Source of the DNA: 2-01-FULL-40-13 sp964433155
GTDB taxonomy: Bacteria > Patescibacteriota > Microgenomatia > UBA1406 > GWC2-37-13
Direction: 5' to 3'
DNA: 64,000 nucleotides
Assembly: GCA_964433155.1 (NCBI GenBank)
Contig: CAYSQE010000004.1
Span: 17,179-81,178, forward strand
Below, piece after piece: positions 28,187-36,577 of the stretch. Made by a program: the position numbers and the translations under genes. Within the stretch, counting starts at the first letter, position 1. Each line of letters opens with the position of its first letter. Below the pieces are notes generated by a model. It ran no database searches. It worked only from the letters and a program-made list of their open reading frames with translations, and was not told the DNA's origin.

Positions 28187-29076
28187 TCTCAGTTGTTATA
28201 CCAACCTTTAAAAATAACCAACAACTTCTATCAAATCTAAAACACAATTTAGAATTTCTTAAAAACTACGAGATTATTATTGTTAATGACAATCCAAATA
28301 AATCTATTAGGTCTGATTTAAGAACATTCAAAAATCTAGTATTGATTGAGAATAAAAATAACCTTGGTTTTGGTGAAACCATCAATGTAGCCATCAGAAA
28401 AGCTGTATATGATTTTGCGATGCTTTTAAACGATGATGTTGTTCTCAATGATGATGGATTTAAAAAGGCACTTGATTACTTTAAAAAAGATCCTAAGTTG
28501 TTTTCCGTCAGTTTTGGTCAAAAAGAAAAAGATGGAACAATAGTGGGGAAAAACATTTTGTATTGGAAAAATGGGCTGTTTTACCACAAAAAAGCAAATA
28601 ACATAAACAGAGGCTATACGGCGTGGGCAGAAGGTGGAGCTTGCATGATAGATAAAACTAAATTTTTGACCATCGGTGGGTTTAACCACTTATATTCACC
28701 TTTTTATTGGGAAGATATTGATCTATCGTTCAGGGCTTGGAAAAATGGCTATAAAATTTATTTTGAACCAGCCATCTTAGTTAAACATCATCATGAATCT
28801 ACTATTGCTAAGTACTTCTCCAAAAGATTTATTAAAACAGTTGCCTATCGAAATCAGTTTATTTTTGCATGGATAAATATCTCTGATTTTGATTTATGTG
28901 TTAAACACATACTCCTTCTCCCTTTTAATTTAATGTACTATGGACTAATAAAAGGCCAGATTGAAGTTCTTGAAGGCTTTTTTAAAGCTCTGGCTCGAAT
29001 TAGAAATATACTAATGTCGCGCACGAAGATACATACAAAAGTTTCAGACAGGGAAGTTTTAAGATATCTTATATGA
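28183..29076 (+). CDS. GT2 glycosyltransferase, rhamnosyltransferase-like
   Basis: This 297-residue GT-A enzyme has SVVIPTFKNN, EIIIVNDNP, NLGFGETINVAI, the DXD-type LLNDDVVLNDDGF, then AEGGACMIDKTKF and FYWEDIDLSFRAWKNGYKIYF. The WEDIDLSFRA block is the standard C-terminal signature of rhamnosyltransferase-like (WbbL-type) GT2 proteins. It starts at a 4-nt overlap behind an excellent ribosome-binding site and ends in another 4-nt overlap with the next gene. It resembles 14220-15041 in layout. The donor sugar is unknown. Confidence 0.86.
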   Translation: MISVVIPTFKNNQQLLSNLKHNLEFLKNYEIIIVNDNPNKSIRSDLRTFKNLVLIENKNNLGFGETINVAIRKAVYDFAMLLNDDVVLNDDGFKKALDYFKKDPKLFSVSFGQKEKDGTIVGKNILYWKNGLFYHKKANNINRGYTAWAEGGACMIDKTKFLTIGGFNHLYSPFYWEDIDLSFRAWKNGYKIYFEPAILVKHHHESTIAKYFSKRFIKTVAYRNQFIFAWINISDFDLCVKHILLLPFNLMYYGLIKGQIEVLEGFFKALARIRNILMSRTKIHTKVSDREVLRYLI

Positions 29077-30689
29077 ATAAAAAGTTAACTATTGCTATCT
29101 TAGCTTTAAGCATCTTAATAAGCTTATTTCTGCATATCTATAAGTTAAATGAAGTACCACCTTGCATAAATGCAGATGAGGCAGCTTTTGCCTATAATGC
29201 ATACTCTATTTTGAAAACAGGGAAAGATGAATATGGAAAATTCATGCCGCTTAGATTTGAGTCATTTCGAGATTATAAACTTCCAGTCTATAGCTACCTA
29301 TCAATTCCTTTTATAGCTGTCTTTGGCTTAAACGATTTCTCAACGAGAGCGTTGAATATAGTTTTAGGCATCGCATTTGTTCCTCTTATATATTTATTAA
29401 CTAAAGAATTGTTTGAAAATAAAAAGGTGGCACTATTTGCTTCTTTTTTGACCTCTCTTTCTCCTGGTGTATATATTTTATCCAGACATGCACATGAAGG
29501 TGTTGAGTCGACTTTTTTTGTTCTGACTGGTCTTTTATTTTTTATAAAATATCTGAAATCGCGTAAATTAATTTATTTTGTTTTATCTAATTTCGCAATT
29601 CTCCTTAACGCATTTTCCTATCAGACTGGAAGAATTTACCTTGTTGTCTTTTTCTTTATTTACATTTTTTTTCTCGTCAAAGGAGAAAAAAATCAGAAAA
29701 AATTCTTCTTTATAAAAGTTGGAATTTCTATTCTCATCCTATTATTTTCATTATTCTATGACTTTAAATATGGTTTAAATCGAGTTAACAATCTCTTCTT
29801 TTTTAAAAACTCTGGATTTAGGTTGACTTTGACAGAATATGTAGCTGAACATTCAACAAGATTGATACATAATAAAATTTCTGAGGCTATAAGAGAAATC
29901 ACAAATCGATATTTTTACCAACTGTCACCTCAATATCTTCTTGTTGCAGGTGATACAAATTGGCGTTTTGGGTTTCCTAATCTAGGACTGTTTACTCCAA
30001 TTGAGTTCCTTTTATTTTTCATAGGTCTTTATTATTTATTTAAGAATAAAGAAAAATTTAGATTTATTGTTTTATTTTTATTTCTCATAACTCCACTCAA
30101 TAATGCTCTCACCTGGCAGGATCCTTCTCTCATCCGTACTTATTTTATGTTATTTCCAATAATTATTATATCTTCCTACGGGGCAGTAAATTTATTTAAG
30201 GAATATAGAGCTGCTAAAATTTTATTCACAATCTCTTTTATTACTTTGGTAATCTTCGGATTTTACAAGTTTAATGACTGGGACCTTTACTTCTATCATT
30301 ATCCTAAGAGACCAATAACTATAAGGGCTTGGCAGTGTGGGTACAAAGAGCTAACCGAGTACGTTAAAAAAAACTATGATCGTTACGATAAATTTTATAT
30401 CACCGATCGCCACGGGCAGCCATATATTTTCTTCCTTTATTATTGGAAATACGACCCAAAATCGTATCAGAAACAGGCAAAAATATCAGGTCCCGACCGT
30501 TATGGTTTTGGTCAGGTGGCAAAATTTGACAAGTTTGAATTTCACTTCGTATTTGATCTAAAATTGAAAAAATCGGTGTTTATTGGCTATCCTGAAAGTT
30601 TTAATGACGCCCCTCAAGAAATATTGGATAAAGTTAAAAAAATCAAGGTTGGAACCGAAGAAATTTTCTGGATCTACGAAAATAATTAG
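29073..30689 (+). CDS. GT-C membrane glycosyltransferase, GT39-like
   Basis: This 538-residue protein has D35-E36 in INADEAAFAYNAYSILKTG, then the RFESFRDYKLPVYSYL loop and a FSTRALNIVLGIAF helix, a common bacterial PMT_2-type layout. About eleven helices and a 130-residue soluble C-terminal domain follow. The start overlaps the GT2 gene by 4 nt. It is the last gene of the island: the stop region overlaps, tail to tail, a CPBP protease gene by 4 nt, and the genes beyond are housekeeping. Acceptor unknown. Confidence 0.8.
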   Translation: MNKKLTIAILALSILISLFLHIYKLNEVPPCINADEAAFAYNAYSILKTGKDEYGKFMPLRFESFRDYKLPVYSYLSIPFIAVFGLNDFSTRALNIVLGIAFVPLIYLLTKELFENKKVALFASFLTSLSPGVYILSRHAHEGVESTFFVLTGLLFFIKYLKSRKLIYFVLSNFAILLNAFSYQTGRIYLVVFFFIYIFFLVKGEKNQKKFFFIKVGISILILLFSLFYDFKYGLNRVNNLFFFKNSGFRLTLTEYVAEHSTRLIHNKISEAIREITNRYFYQLSPQYLLVAGDTNWRFGFPNLGLFTPIEFLLFFIGLYYLFKNKEKFRFIVLFLFLITPLNNALTWQDPSLIRTYFMLFPIIIISSYGAVNLFKEYRAAKILFTISFITLVIFGFYKFNDWDLYFYHYPKRPITIRAWQCGYKELTEYVKKNYDRYDKFYITDRHGQPYIFFLYYWKYDPKSYQKQAKISGPDRYGFGQVAKFDKFEFHFVFDLKLKKSVFIGYPESFNDAPQEILDKVKKIKVGTEEIFWIYENN

Positions 30690-31342
30690 AGGAATAAAAT
30701 GATTGAAAGATTGTAAAAGGCATGAATAAGTATTGGTACAGATAAATTTTTTCTTTCTAAGAATACAAAAGAGTTAACTAAGCTTAAAATCATATCTGTC
30801 GCTAAAAACATAAGAAGTAGATTTCCTGTGATTTTCAAATTGGTGAAAAGAATTGGAACATGAAGAAAGAAAAAAAGTATACTGGCAAAAAAAGATGAGG
30901 TATATATATTTTCTGATTCTGCATATAATCGTTTTAGCACAAAACCACGAGATAGTATTTCTTCTGATATACCGGTTGCCAATGCAAGCACTATCATTAA
31001 TGATAGATCTTGAAAACCAATCTCCTTTTGAAAAAAAACTATTCTTTTGAATTTAATGAGATTAGCCATAATTGCGCTGAGGAAAAAAATGCTTCCTACC
31101 GTAATAGCAAGAATTAAATCTGGGACAATGATTTTTAACTTAAGATCAATTGCAGACAAAAAGGATTTTTTTTCAATTCTTTTTATGTAATAGTAAACAG
31201 GAAATATAAAAACGAAAGGCTTCGCAACCAACTCATCAAACCATTCTGGAAGCTTCAACTTAGCTCTATAAACGGCCCATATAATTAAAATTATTGCCCA
31301 AAGATTGAGCGCTCTTTGAGTCGGAGTAATTTTTGCTTTCAT
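30686..31342 (-). CDS. CPBP family intramembrane metalloprotease
   Basis: This 218-residue protein has about six helices. The CPBP (CAAX protease and bacteriocin-processing, PF02517) motifs are present in order: EEILSRG (E127-E128, R132), then FFFLHVP (H161), then HAFYN close to the C-terminus. These residues form the metal site inside the membrane in Rce1-type proteases. In bacteria the family includes bacteriocin self-immunity proteins and many members of unknown role. It is a monocistronic leftward gene beside the XRE regulator. The substrate is unknown. Confidence 0.85.
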   Translation of the reverse strand: MKAKITPTQRALNLWAIILIIWAVYRAKLKLPEWFDELVAKPFVFIFPVYYYIKRIEKKSFLSAIDLKLKIIVPDLILAITVGSIFFLSAIMANLIKFKRIVFFQKEIGFQDLSLMIVLALATGISEEILSRGFVLKRLYAESENIYTSSFFASILFFFLHVPILFTNLKITGNLLLMFLATDMILSLVNSFVFLERKNLSVPILIHAFYNLSIILFL

Positions 31343-31387
31343 TTAAAACAATGTACTCTTTTTTTCCCAATAATTCAAGAATTGGAT

Positions 31388-31609
31388 TTAGACTCCTTTG
31401 AGTAGCGAAGACAATCTTATCTTAAGAACACGAGAAAGTTTGTTTAAAGACTTTACGGTTGGATTGGCTTTCCCCTCTTCTATTCTTGCCAAATATGTTC
31501 TATCTAAATCCGAAAGAAGAGCTAGTTGTTCTTGTGAAAGTTTCCTTTTCTTTCGTGCATTAATGATTCTTTCACCAAGTCTTTGATAGAAGAAATTTCC
31601 ACGCGACAT
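31388..31609 (-). CDS. XRE-family HTH regulator
   Basis: This 73-residue protein is almost entirely one Cro/C1-type helix-turn-helix: GERIINARKKRKLSQEQLALLSDLDRTYLARIEEG followed by NPTVKSLNKLSRVL. Such single-domain regulators bind short palindromes as dimers. It lies between rpoD and the CPBP gene, on the same strand. A sequence element at 31643-31664, about 35 nt before its start, recurs upstream of 40928 and of radC. That makes the element a candidate operator for this or another regulator. The link is inference. Confidence 0.85.
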   Translation of the reverse strand: MSRGNFFYQRLGERIINARKKRKLSQEQLALLSDLDRTYLARIEEGKANPTVKSLNKLSRVLKIRLSSLLKGV

Positions 31610-31642
31610 ACTTAAGGCTAAAGATAATAAACAGATCGCCTA

Positions 31643-31664
31643 TTGTCTATGGACTATAATCTAC
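31643..31664 (-). promoter_or_regulatory. Shared promoter-upstream element, copy A
   Basis: Read on the minus strand, toward the XRE gene, it contains TATAGTCCATAGACA. The same 15-nt core occurs upstream of the lamin-tail gene (40882-40896) and radC (62821-62835), each time with the -35-like TTGACA/TAGACA at the same offset. Here a TATCTT hexamer lies 17 bp downstream of TAGACA. A related copy with TATAGTCTACATTG lies at about 31708-31722. Confidence 0.5.
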
Positions 31665-31732
31665 AAATTAAGCTAAATAGAGCTTTATGAAAGCTTATTT
31701 TTGGTGAATAACAATGTAGACTATAATGAACA

Positions 31733-32824
31733 TTATTCGAGAAAGTCTTTAAGCTTGCGGGCGCGAGTAGGGTGTTTCAATTTTCGAATAGCTTTCGCCT
31801 CAATTTGTCTAATACGCTCACGAGTAACTTTGAATTCTCTTCCAACTTCTTCCAACGTTTTTGGTTTTCCATCCTCTAATCCAAACCTCATGATTAGTAC
31901 TTTACGTTCACGAGGAGACAATGTCTCCAATACTTTTGCAAGAGCATCTTTTAGTAATTCTCGCGAAACTTTATCATATAATGTTGGCTGATTTTGATCA
32001 GCTACAAACTGTTCTAAAGTTGCCTCTCTGTCATCACCAACTGGTGTTGAGAGTGACTTTGGCTGTTGAGAAATTTTCATGAGATTTTCTACTTCCTCAA
32101 CTGTCATCATCATCTCTTTTGCAACTTCCTTGACTGATGGTTCTCGCCCTAATCTTTGTGTAAGCCTTCGTTGGGCCTTATAGTAGCGATTTATATGATC
32201 GACCATATGCACTGGGATTCTAATTGTTCTAGATTGATCGGCTATTGCTCTTGTAATCGCTTGCCTTATCCACCATGTAGCATAGGTAGAAAATTTATAC
32301 CCTCTTCGCCAATCGTACTTTTCAACTCCACGTATTAAACCTCTATTTCCTTCTTGAATAAGATCTAAAAATGAGAGACGACGACCAAGATATTTTTTTG
32401 CTATAGAAACGACAAGCCTTAGATTTGCTTTAATCAATTTTTCTTTGGCTTTGGGGTCATTTTTTTCATAACGCTTTGCGAGTGAGATCTCTTCTTCGAA
32501 TGTCAATAATGGCGTCTTCCCTATCTCTTTCAAATACATTTTGATAGGGTCGAGTGACTCACCATGTTTTAATACAACCAGTTGCTCCAATTCTTTCTCT
32601 ATTTCTTCTGCTGTTTTTTTTGCATCGGATTCTTCTCTAGTAGATACTGTTTCAAAAATATCAATTCCGCGTTTTAAAGCTTGATCAAAAAACATATCAA
32701 TTTCTTCTATGTGTTTTTCTGGTTGGGTATAAACAAGAAGGATATCATCTTGGACTAGGAATCCATCGTCTTCACCTTGCTTTAAAAGTTCATTTAGCGT
32801 TTTAGGTAGTCTATGTTTTGTCAT
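31733..32824 (-). CDS. rpoD: Primary sigma factor (sigma-70/RpoD)
   Basis: This 363-residue sigma-70 has a short region-1.1-like domain (about residues 8-60), a charged linker, region 1.2 (LDPIKMYLKEIGKTPLLT), region 2 (NLRLVVSIAKKYLGR, IQEGNRGLIRGVEKYD, then RRGYKFSTYATWWIRQAI, the -10 reader), region 3, and region 4 (TLEEVGREFKVTRERIRQIEAKAIRKL, the -35 reader). IQEGNRGLIR differs from the usual IQEGNIGLMKAV. It directs RNA polymerase to housekeeping promoters. It lies 8 nt after dnaG, keeping the classic dnaG-rpoD order. Confidence 0.96.
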   Translation of the reverse strand: MTKHRLPKTLNELLKQGEDDGFLVQDDILLVYTQPEKHIEEIDMFFDQALKRGIDIFETVSTREESDAKKTAEEIEKELEQLVVLKHGESLDPIKMYLKEIGKTPLLTFEEEISLAKRYEKNDPKAKEKLIKANLRLVVSIAKKYLGRRLSFLDLIQEGNRGLIRGVEKYDWRRGYKFSTYATWWIRQAITRAIADQSRTIRIPVHMVDHINRYYKAQRRLTQRLGREPSVKEVAKEMMMTVEEVENLMKISQQPKSLSTPVGDDREATLEQFVADQNQPTLYDKVSRELLKDALAKVLETLSPRERKVLIMRFGLEDGKPKTLEEVGREFKVTRERIRQIEAKAIRKLKHPTRARKLKDFLE

Positions 32825-32832
32825 AGCACATT

Positions 32833-34602
32833 CTACAACGATACAATCATTTTTTCCACATATGTTAGCTCTTTGTTGACTACTATCAAATTATTTCTTG
32901 TTTCAGTCTCGTCCTTATTTTCGGATGAAAGTAACTCTGAAATTCTTCTTTTGAGACTATAGCGCTTAGCTTCATAAACTAATTTTTCTATTTTTTCATT
33001 TTTAGCATCAGAATCTGAAGAAGCAAAAAGATATATCTCATCAAATACCGATTTCAGTTCTGCTGGCAACAAATTGACAAAATTAGTCAGATGAAACTCA
33101 TCATTTTTTTCCTTATATCTAAATAAAAATTGGCATATTTTTTGATACGCTGGAATATTAAGATCTTCTGTTTTAAAAATCTCAAAAATTTTGGCGGCTT
33201 TTTGAAAAGGATCTTCGTTCTGAAAAATAATGCTTAAAAGATATTTTTGGATGATTATTTCTCTTACTATTTCAGATCTAGATTTTTTAATAGATGAAAC
33301 TGTAAAACGCTGTAGTTTTTTTCTTCTCATATCTCTTATCAGTGCTTCTATGCTATTTTCCGTTACCTCCAGAATTAAAGCCAATTTTTTAATATAGTGA
33401 GATCGCACGATGGGATTTTTGATCTTTTCGATAAAAATAACTACATCTTCCGCAATTTTTTTCTTACTATATGGATCACTTCGAGGATTTCTCTTTTGTG
33501 ATAGATTGATAATGAAGTCATAAAATGGAATTGGGTCTTTGATCGCCTCTTTAAATTTAATAGGGTCATTTCTAACCGCTTCATCCGGATCCTTTGCAAA
33601 ATCAAAATGTACTACTTTTATATCAAATTCAAGATTTTCTGCTTCCTCTATTCCTTTCTTCATTGCTTCTTCTCCAGCTAAATCACTATCTAAAGCTAAT
33701 GTAATTCTCGTCGTATATCTTTTTAAAAACATAAGTTGCTCTCGAGTGACCGCTGATCCTTTAATTGCAACAATATTTTCAATTCCAAGTTGGAATGGTG
33801 AAATAACATCAAGCTCTCCTTCCACTATGAAAATATTATTTTCCTTCTTGATTGCTTCTTTGGCCAGATTAATACCATATAGAGTTTCCCGCTTATGGTA
33901 TAAAAGTGTCTCTGGAGTATTAATATATTTTGCTTCGTTTTTTGTATCGCCTAAAAGTCTTCCTGAAAAACCTATAATATTATCCCTAGCATCCATTATT
34001 GGAAAAATTATTCTGCCACGAAATCTATCATAAATGCTTCCCCTTTCGCTTTTTACCACTAACCCGCTCTCCATAATCTCGTCTTTACTATATTTTTTCC
34101 TTTTTAAAAATTTAAGTAATGAATCCCAAGAAGAAGGAGCATAACCTATGTTAAATTTTTTAATAATCTTTGGATCTAAGTTTCGTTTCTTAAGATAAGC
34201 CTTTGCATTATCGCCAAATCTTGTCTTATAAAAAATAAACTCAAAAAATTCTTTCGCAAGAAGATTGATGCTGATAAGTCTTTCTTTTTTTTTCCAAAAT
34301 TTATCTTCGAACTGAATATTTGTTAGTTTTACGCCAGATTTTCCGGCTAATTCTCTTAAGGCCTCAATAAAGGTGATATTTTCCCATTTCATCAAAAATT
34401 TGATGACGTCTCCCCCTTCTTGACAAGCTCCAAAACAATGCCAAATTTGACGATCTGGCGACACTACAAACGATGGTGTTTTTTCTTGATGGAATGGACA
34501 AAGAGCTTTGTAATTTCTTCCAGACTTCTTTAGAGATATATAAGAGTTAAGAAACGTGATGATGTCAACTTTCTTTTTAATCTCTTCTATTGGGCTTTCC
34601 AT
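32833..34602 (-). CDS. dnaG: DNA primase DnaG
   Basis: This 589-residue primase synthesises RNA primers at the replication fork. The N-terminal CHC2 zinc finger is visible (CPFHQEKTPSF...WHCFGAC, ligands C-H-C-C). The catalytic core has YAPSSWDSLLKF and GRIIFPIMD. The Toprim site is IFIVEGELDV plus LALDSDLAGEEA. The C-terminal 150 residues are the helicase-binding region and are divergent. The ATG is 6 nt from a TGaTAAAAT box on the minus strand (34617-34609), so the dnaG-rpoD transcript may be leaderless. It is divergent from 34665, with 62 nt between them. Confidence 0.96.
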   Translation of the reverse strand: MESPIEEIKKKVDIITFLNSYISLKKSGRNYKALCPFHQEKTPSFVVSPDRQIWHCFGACQEGGDVIKFLMKWENITFIEALRELAGKSGVKLTNIQFEDKFWKKKERLISINLLAKEFFEFIFYKTRFGDNAKAYLKKRNLDPKIIKKFNIGYAPSSWDSLLKFLKRKKYSKDEIMESGLVVKSERGSIYDRFRGRIIFPIMDARDNIIGFSGRLLGDTKNEAKYINTPETLLYHKRETLYGINLAKEAIKKENNIFIVEGELDVISPFQLGIENIVAIKGSAVTREQLMFLKRYTTRITLALDSDLAGEEAMKKGIEEAENLEFDIKVVHFDFAKDPDEAVRNDPIKFKEAIKDPIPFYDFIINLSQKRNPRSDPYSKKKIAEDVVIFIEKIKNPIVRSHYIKKLALILEVTENSIEALIRDMRRKKLQRFTVSSIKKSRSEIVREIIIQKYLLSIIFQNEDPFQKAAKIFEIFKTEDLNIPAYQKICQFLFRYKEKNDEFHLTNFVNLLPAELKSVFDEIYLFASSDSDAKNEKIEKLVYEAKRYSLKRRISELLSSENKDETETRNNLIVVNKELTYVEKMIVSL

Positions 34603-34608
34603 GTATAT

Positions 34609-34617
34609 ATTTTATCA
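34609..34617 (-). promoter_or_regulatory. Extended -10 box of dnaG-rpoD, adjacent to the start
   Basis: TG-A-TAAAAT on the minus strand ends 6 nt before the dnaG ATG (34602). Transcription would begin at or next to the start codon. No convincing -35 is seen, as expected for extended -10 promoters. Confidence 0.5.
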
Positions 34618-34651
34618 CTATAATCGCTTGTTTTTTTAAACAACACTGATC

Positions 34652-34657
34652 TATAAT
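34652..34657 (+). promoter_or_regulatory. -10 box adjacent to the 34665 start
   Basis: A perfect TATAAT ends 7 nt before ATG 34665. An earlier in-frame ATG at 34656 overlaps the box itself, which favours 34665 as the real start of a leaderless mRNA. Confidence 0.5.
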
Positions 34658-34664
34658 GAAACTG

Positions 34665-36113
34665 ATGTTGTATCTATTTATTGAAAAAAATCGGGTCAAA
34701 CTTCTCCAGCTAAAAAAATCGCTTCTTGGACAGTATGAAACTCATGTATTCTCCAAATCCTATCAATCAGCTCTACTTCAACAGGGAAAAATTATTAATG
34801 TGGATTTTGTTGCTTCAGCCCTTAAAGAAGCTTTGCAATCGTTGTCGAATGGGGAAACTAGAGACAAAAATACGCTTTTAATTTTACCCCAGGAAAGCTA
34901 TTCATTTTTGCGGATCCAGGTTCCATCTGACATTGCTCCCTCAGCAATTTCTTCATTCATAAAAGATAAATCGCACTCAAATTTACCATTTAATTTAGAG
35001 GATTGTACTTATGATTATTTTGTTGAAGAAAGTAAAGTAGAAAAATATGTCCATTTTTTTGCTGTTGAAAATGAAACACTAGCAAAGTTTAGGGAAGCTT
35101 TGAACTTGATTGAATTAAAATTAGATATAATTTTACCAGAAACCGCAACATACTTTAAATTATTCCAAAAGACATTAAGAAAAGACAAAAAAGAAAATAT
35201 TTTGTACGTTTCATATGATAAAGATCAGCTTACTGGATTTCTCTACGATTCGTTTGGGCAAACATCATCCGAAAAATGGATTAAGAACTTAGATCAAGAT
35301 AAAAAAATCGAAGACATATTAAAAGAAAAGGCTACTGAATTCGAACAACAGCAAAAGAAATTAAATCGACTTATTTTAGCTGGCACTGAATCAGTGAACA
35401 TAAGACAAGATACCTTTACGAAAGCGGTCGGCATCTGGACAAATCCACTGAAACGTATAATACCAGAGTTCTATCAGGATTACTTAAAATTACTTTTTTC
35501 ATCAACCAGCAAACCTTTTTCTGTTCTTTCTTTCGAGGCATGTGTTGGTGCCTTTATTTTCAATGAACAGCATAAAAATTTCTCACTTCTTAAAAATGCC
35601 AAAGGGTCAGCAAAATTTTCGACTCTCACTAGACTAAGTCTGCCAAAAAAAGAAATTTTTATTTTTTTTGCTTCTTTTGTTCTGTCTTTTATTTTTTTTG
35701 TTTTAGTGTCAAAATATAAAAATAGAATTAATTTTGATTTTCTTCCAAAAAAAACAAAACCAATAACTACAGTAACGCCAATAAAACCTTCGCCAACGAT
35801 TAAAGCAACACCTACTCTATCTTTCAAAAAAGAAGAGTTAAAGATAAAAATCCTCAATGGATCTGGTATAGTCGGAAAAGCAAGTGAAATCAAAGCTCTG
35901 TTAAGAGAGAAAGAATATCAGGAAATCTTGACGGGTAATGCTGATAACTTTGATTATGAACAGTCCGAACTCCAAATCAAAAAGTCTAAAACATCTGTTA
36001 CTTCTCTTATAAAAAGCGACCTGAAAGATAGTATTACCTCATTTAAAGAGACCGTTCTTGAAGAAGACGAAGCAGCCGATGTAATCATAATCATTGGGTC
36101 AGACGTCAAATAA
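34665..36113 (+). CDS. PilM-like protein fused to a LytR_C-type domain
   Basis: This 482-residue single-pass protein. The first 330 residues resemble PilM-type actin-fold proteins (opening MLYLFIEKN; the LLILPQESYSFLRIQVPS and LDIILPETATYF segments), but key nucleotide residues cannot be confirmed. A membrane helix at about residues 331-350 is followed by a Pro/Thr-rich linker and then LKIKILNGSGIVGKASEIKALL, the start of a LytR C-terminal domain (PF13399), which is usually extracytoplasmic. It is monocistronic, between dnaG (divergent) and a convergent small gene. It might link a cytoplasmic filament-like module with the envelope. The function is unknown. Confidence 0.6.
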   Translation: MLYLFIEKNRVKLLQLKKSLLGQYETHVFSKSYQSALLQQGKIINVDFVASALKEALQSLSNGETRDKNTLLILPQESYSFLRIQVPSDIAPSAISSFIKDKSHSNLPFNLEDCTYDYFVEESKVEKYVHFFAVENETLAKFREALNLIELKLDIILPETATYFKLFQKTLRKDKKENILYVSYDKDQLTGFLYDSFGQTSSEKWIKNLDQDKKIEDILKEKATEFEQQQKKLNRLILAGTESVNIRQDTFTKAVGIWTNPLKRIIPEFYQDYLKLLFSSTSKPFSVLSFEACVGAFIFNEQHKNFSLLKNAKGSAKFSTLTRLSLPKKEIFIFFASFVLSFIFFVLVSKYKNRINFDFLPKKTKPITTVTPIKPSPTIKATPTLSFKKEELKIKILNGSGIVGKASEIKALLREKEYQEILTGNADNFDYEQSELQIKKSKTSVTSLIKSDLKDSITSFKETVLEEDEAADVIIIIGSDVK

Positions 36114-36139
36114 TCTTGATTCAATTATTGACTCTGCTA

Positions 36140-36502
36140 TTATGAAACATCTAATGTCTGAGTTAAAGCTTTTTGTTGTGATTTAATGTAACGATTTATA
36201 TGTTGTTGAAAACCGTCTAAAAAAAAACTGATGACTGAAGCATTCTCCTTTATATTAAATCCGCATTTTTGAGCAGCCAAAAACCCTCTTTTATAGACTC
36301 TTGCTATATCAAGATCTACAATTGATCGTTCTCCCTCTTCTAGCGCCTTAAAATAAACAACTTCCATCACATTATTGACTATTTTATCTAACGCAAGTTT
36401 CATTTCTCCCTTCTCTGTCTGAATAAGTTCAAAATTCAATTCACTTATTCTTCTCGGATGCAGTTTTTGGGAAGTAGCAGAAATTGCATTGTTATCTAGC
36501 AT
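36140..36502 (-). CDS. Hypothetical protein, 120 aa
   Basis: I do not recognise this family. The predicted protein is soluble and mostly helical, without signal peptide or membrane helix. It has a conserved-looking core ALDKIVNNVMEVVYFKALEEGERSIVDLDI followed by ARVYKRGFLAAQKCG. It is flanked by the convergent PilM-like gene (26 nt away) and divergent prfB. An A/T-rich box (TATATAGAAT on the minus strand) lies about 12 nt before its ATG. The normal codon make-up and isolated placement on its own strand suggest a real gene. Confidence 0.6.
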   Translation of the reverse strand: MLDNNAISATSQKLHPRRISELNFELIQTEKGEMKLALDKIVNNVMEVVYFKALEEGERSIVDLDIARVYKRGFLAAQKCGFNIKENASVISFFLDGFQQHINRYIKSQQKALTQTLDVS

Positions 36503-36577
36503 TTTAATTTATTCTATATAATCTTTGCTAAGAAAGTCAAGCGGCCATAATTATGATAGAATGCATATATCATTTTT

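Noticed and set aside
33539..34033. A rightward 164-aa open frame opposite dnaG
   Set aside because: It is Ser/Ile-rich shadow sequence antisense to the conserved Toprim region; no start signal or motif.
35480..35893. A leftward 137-aa open frame inside the PilM-like gene
   Set aside because: Antisense shadow with no motif. The plus-strand frame has a recognisable LytR_C domain here.
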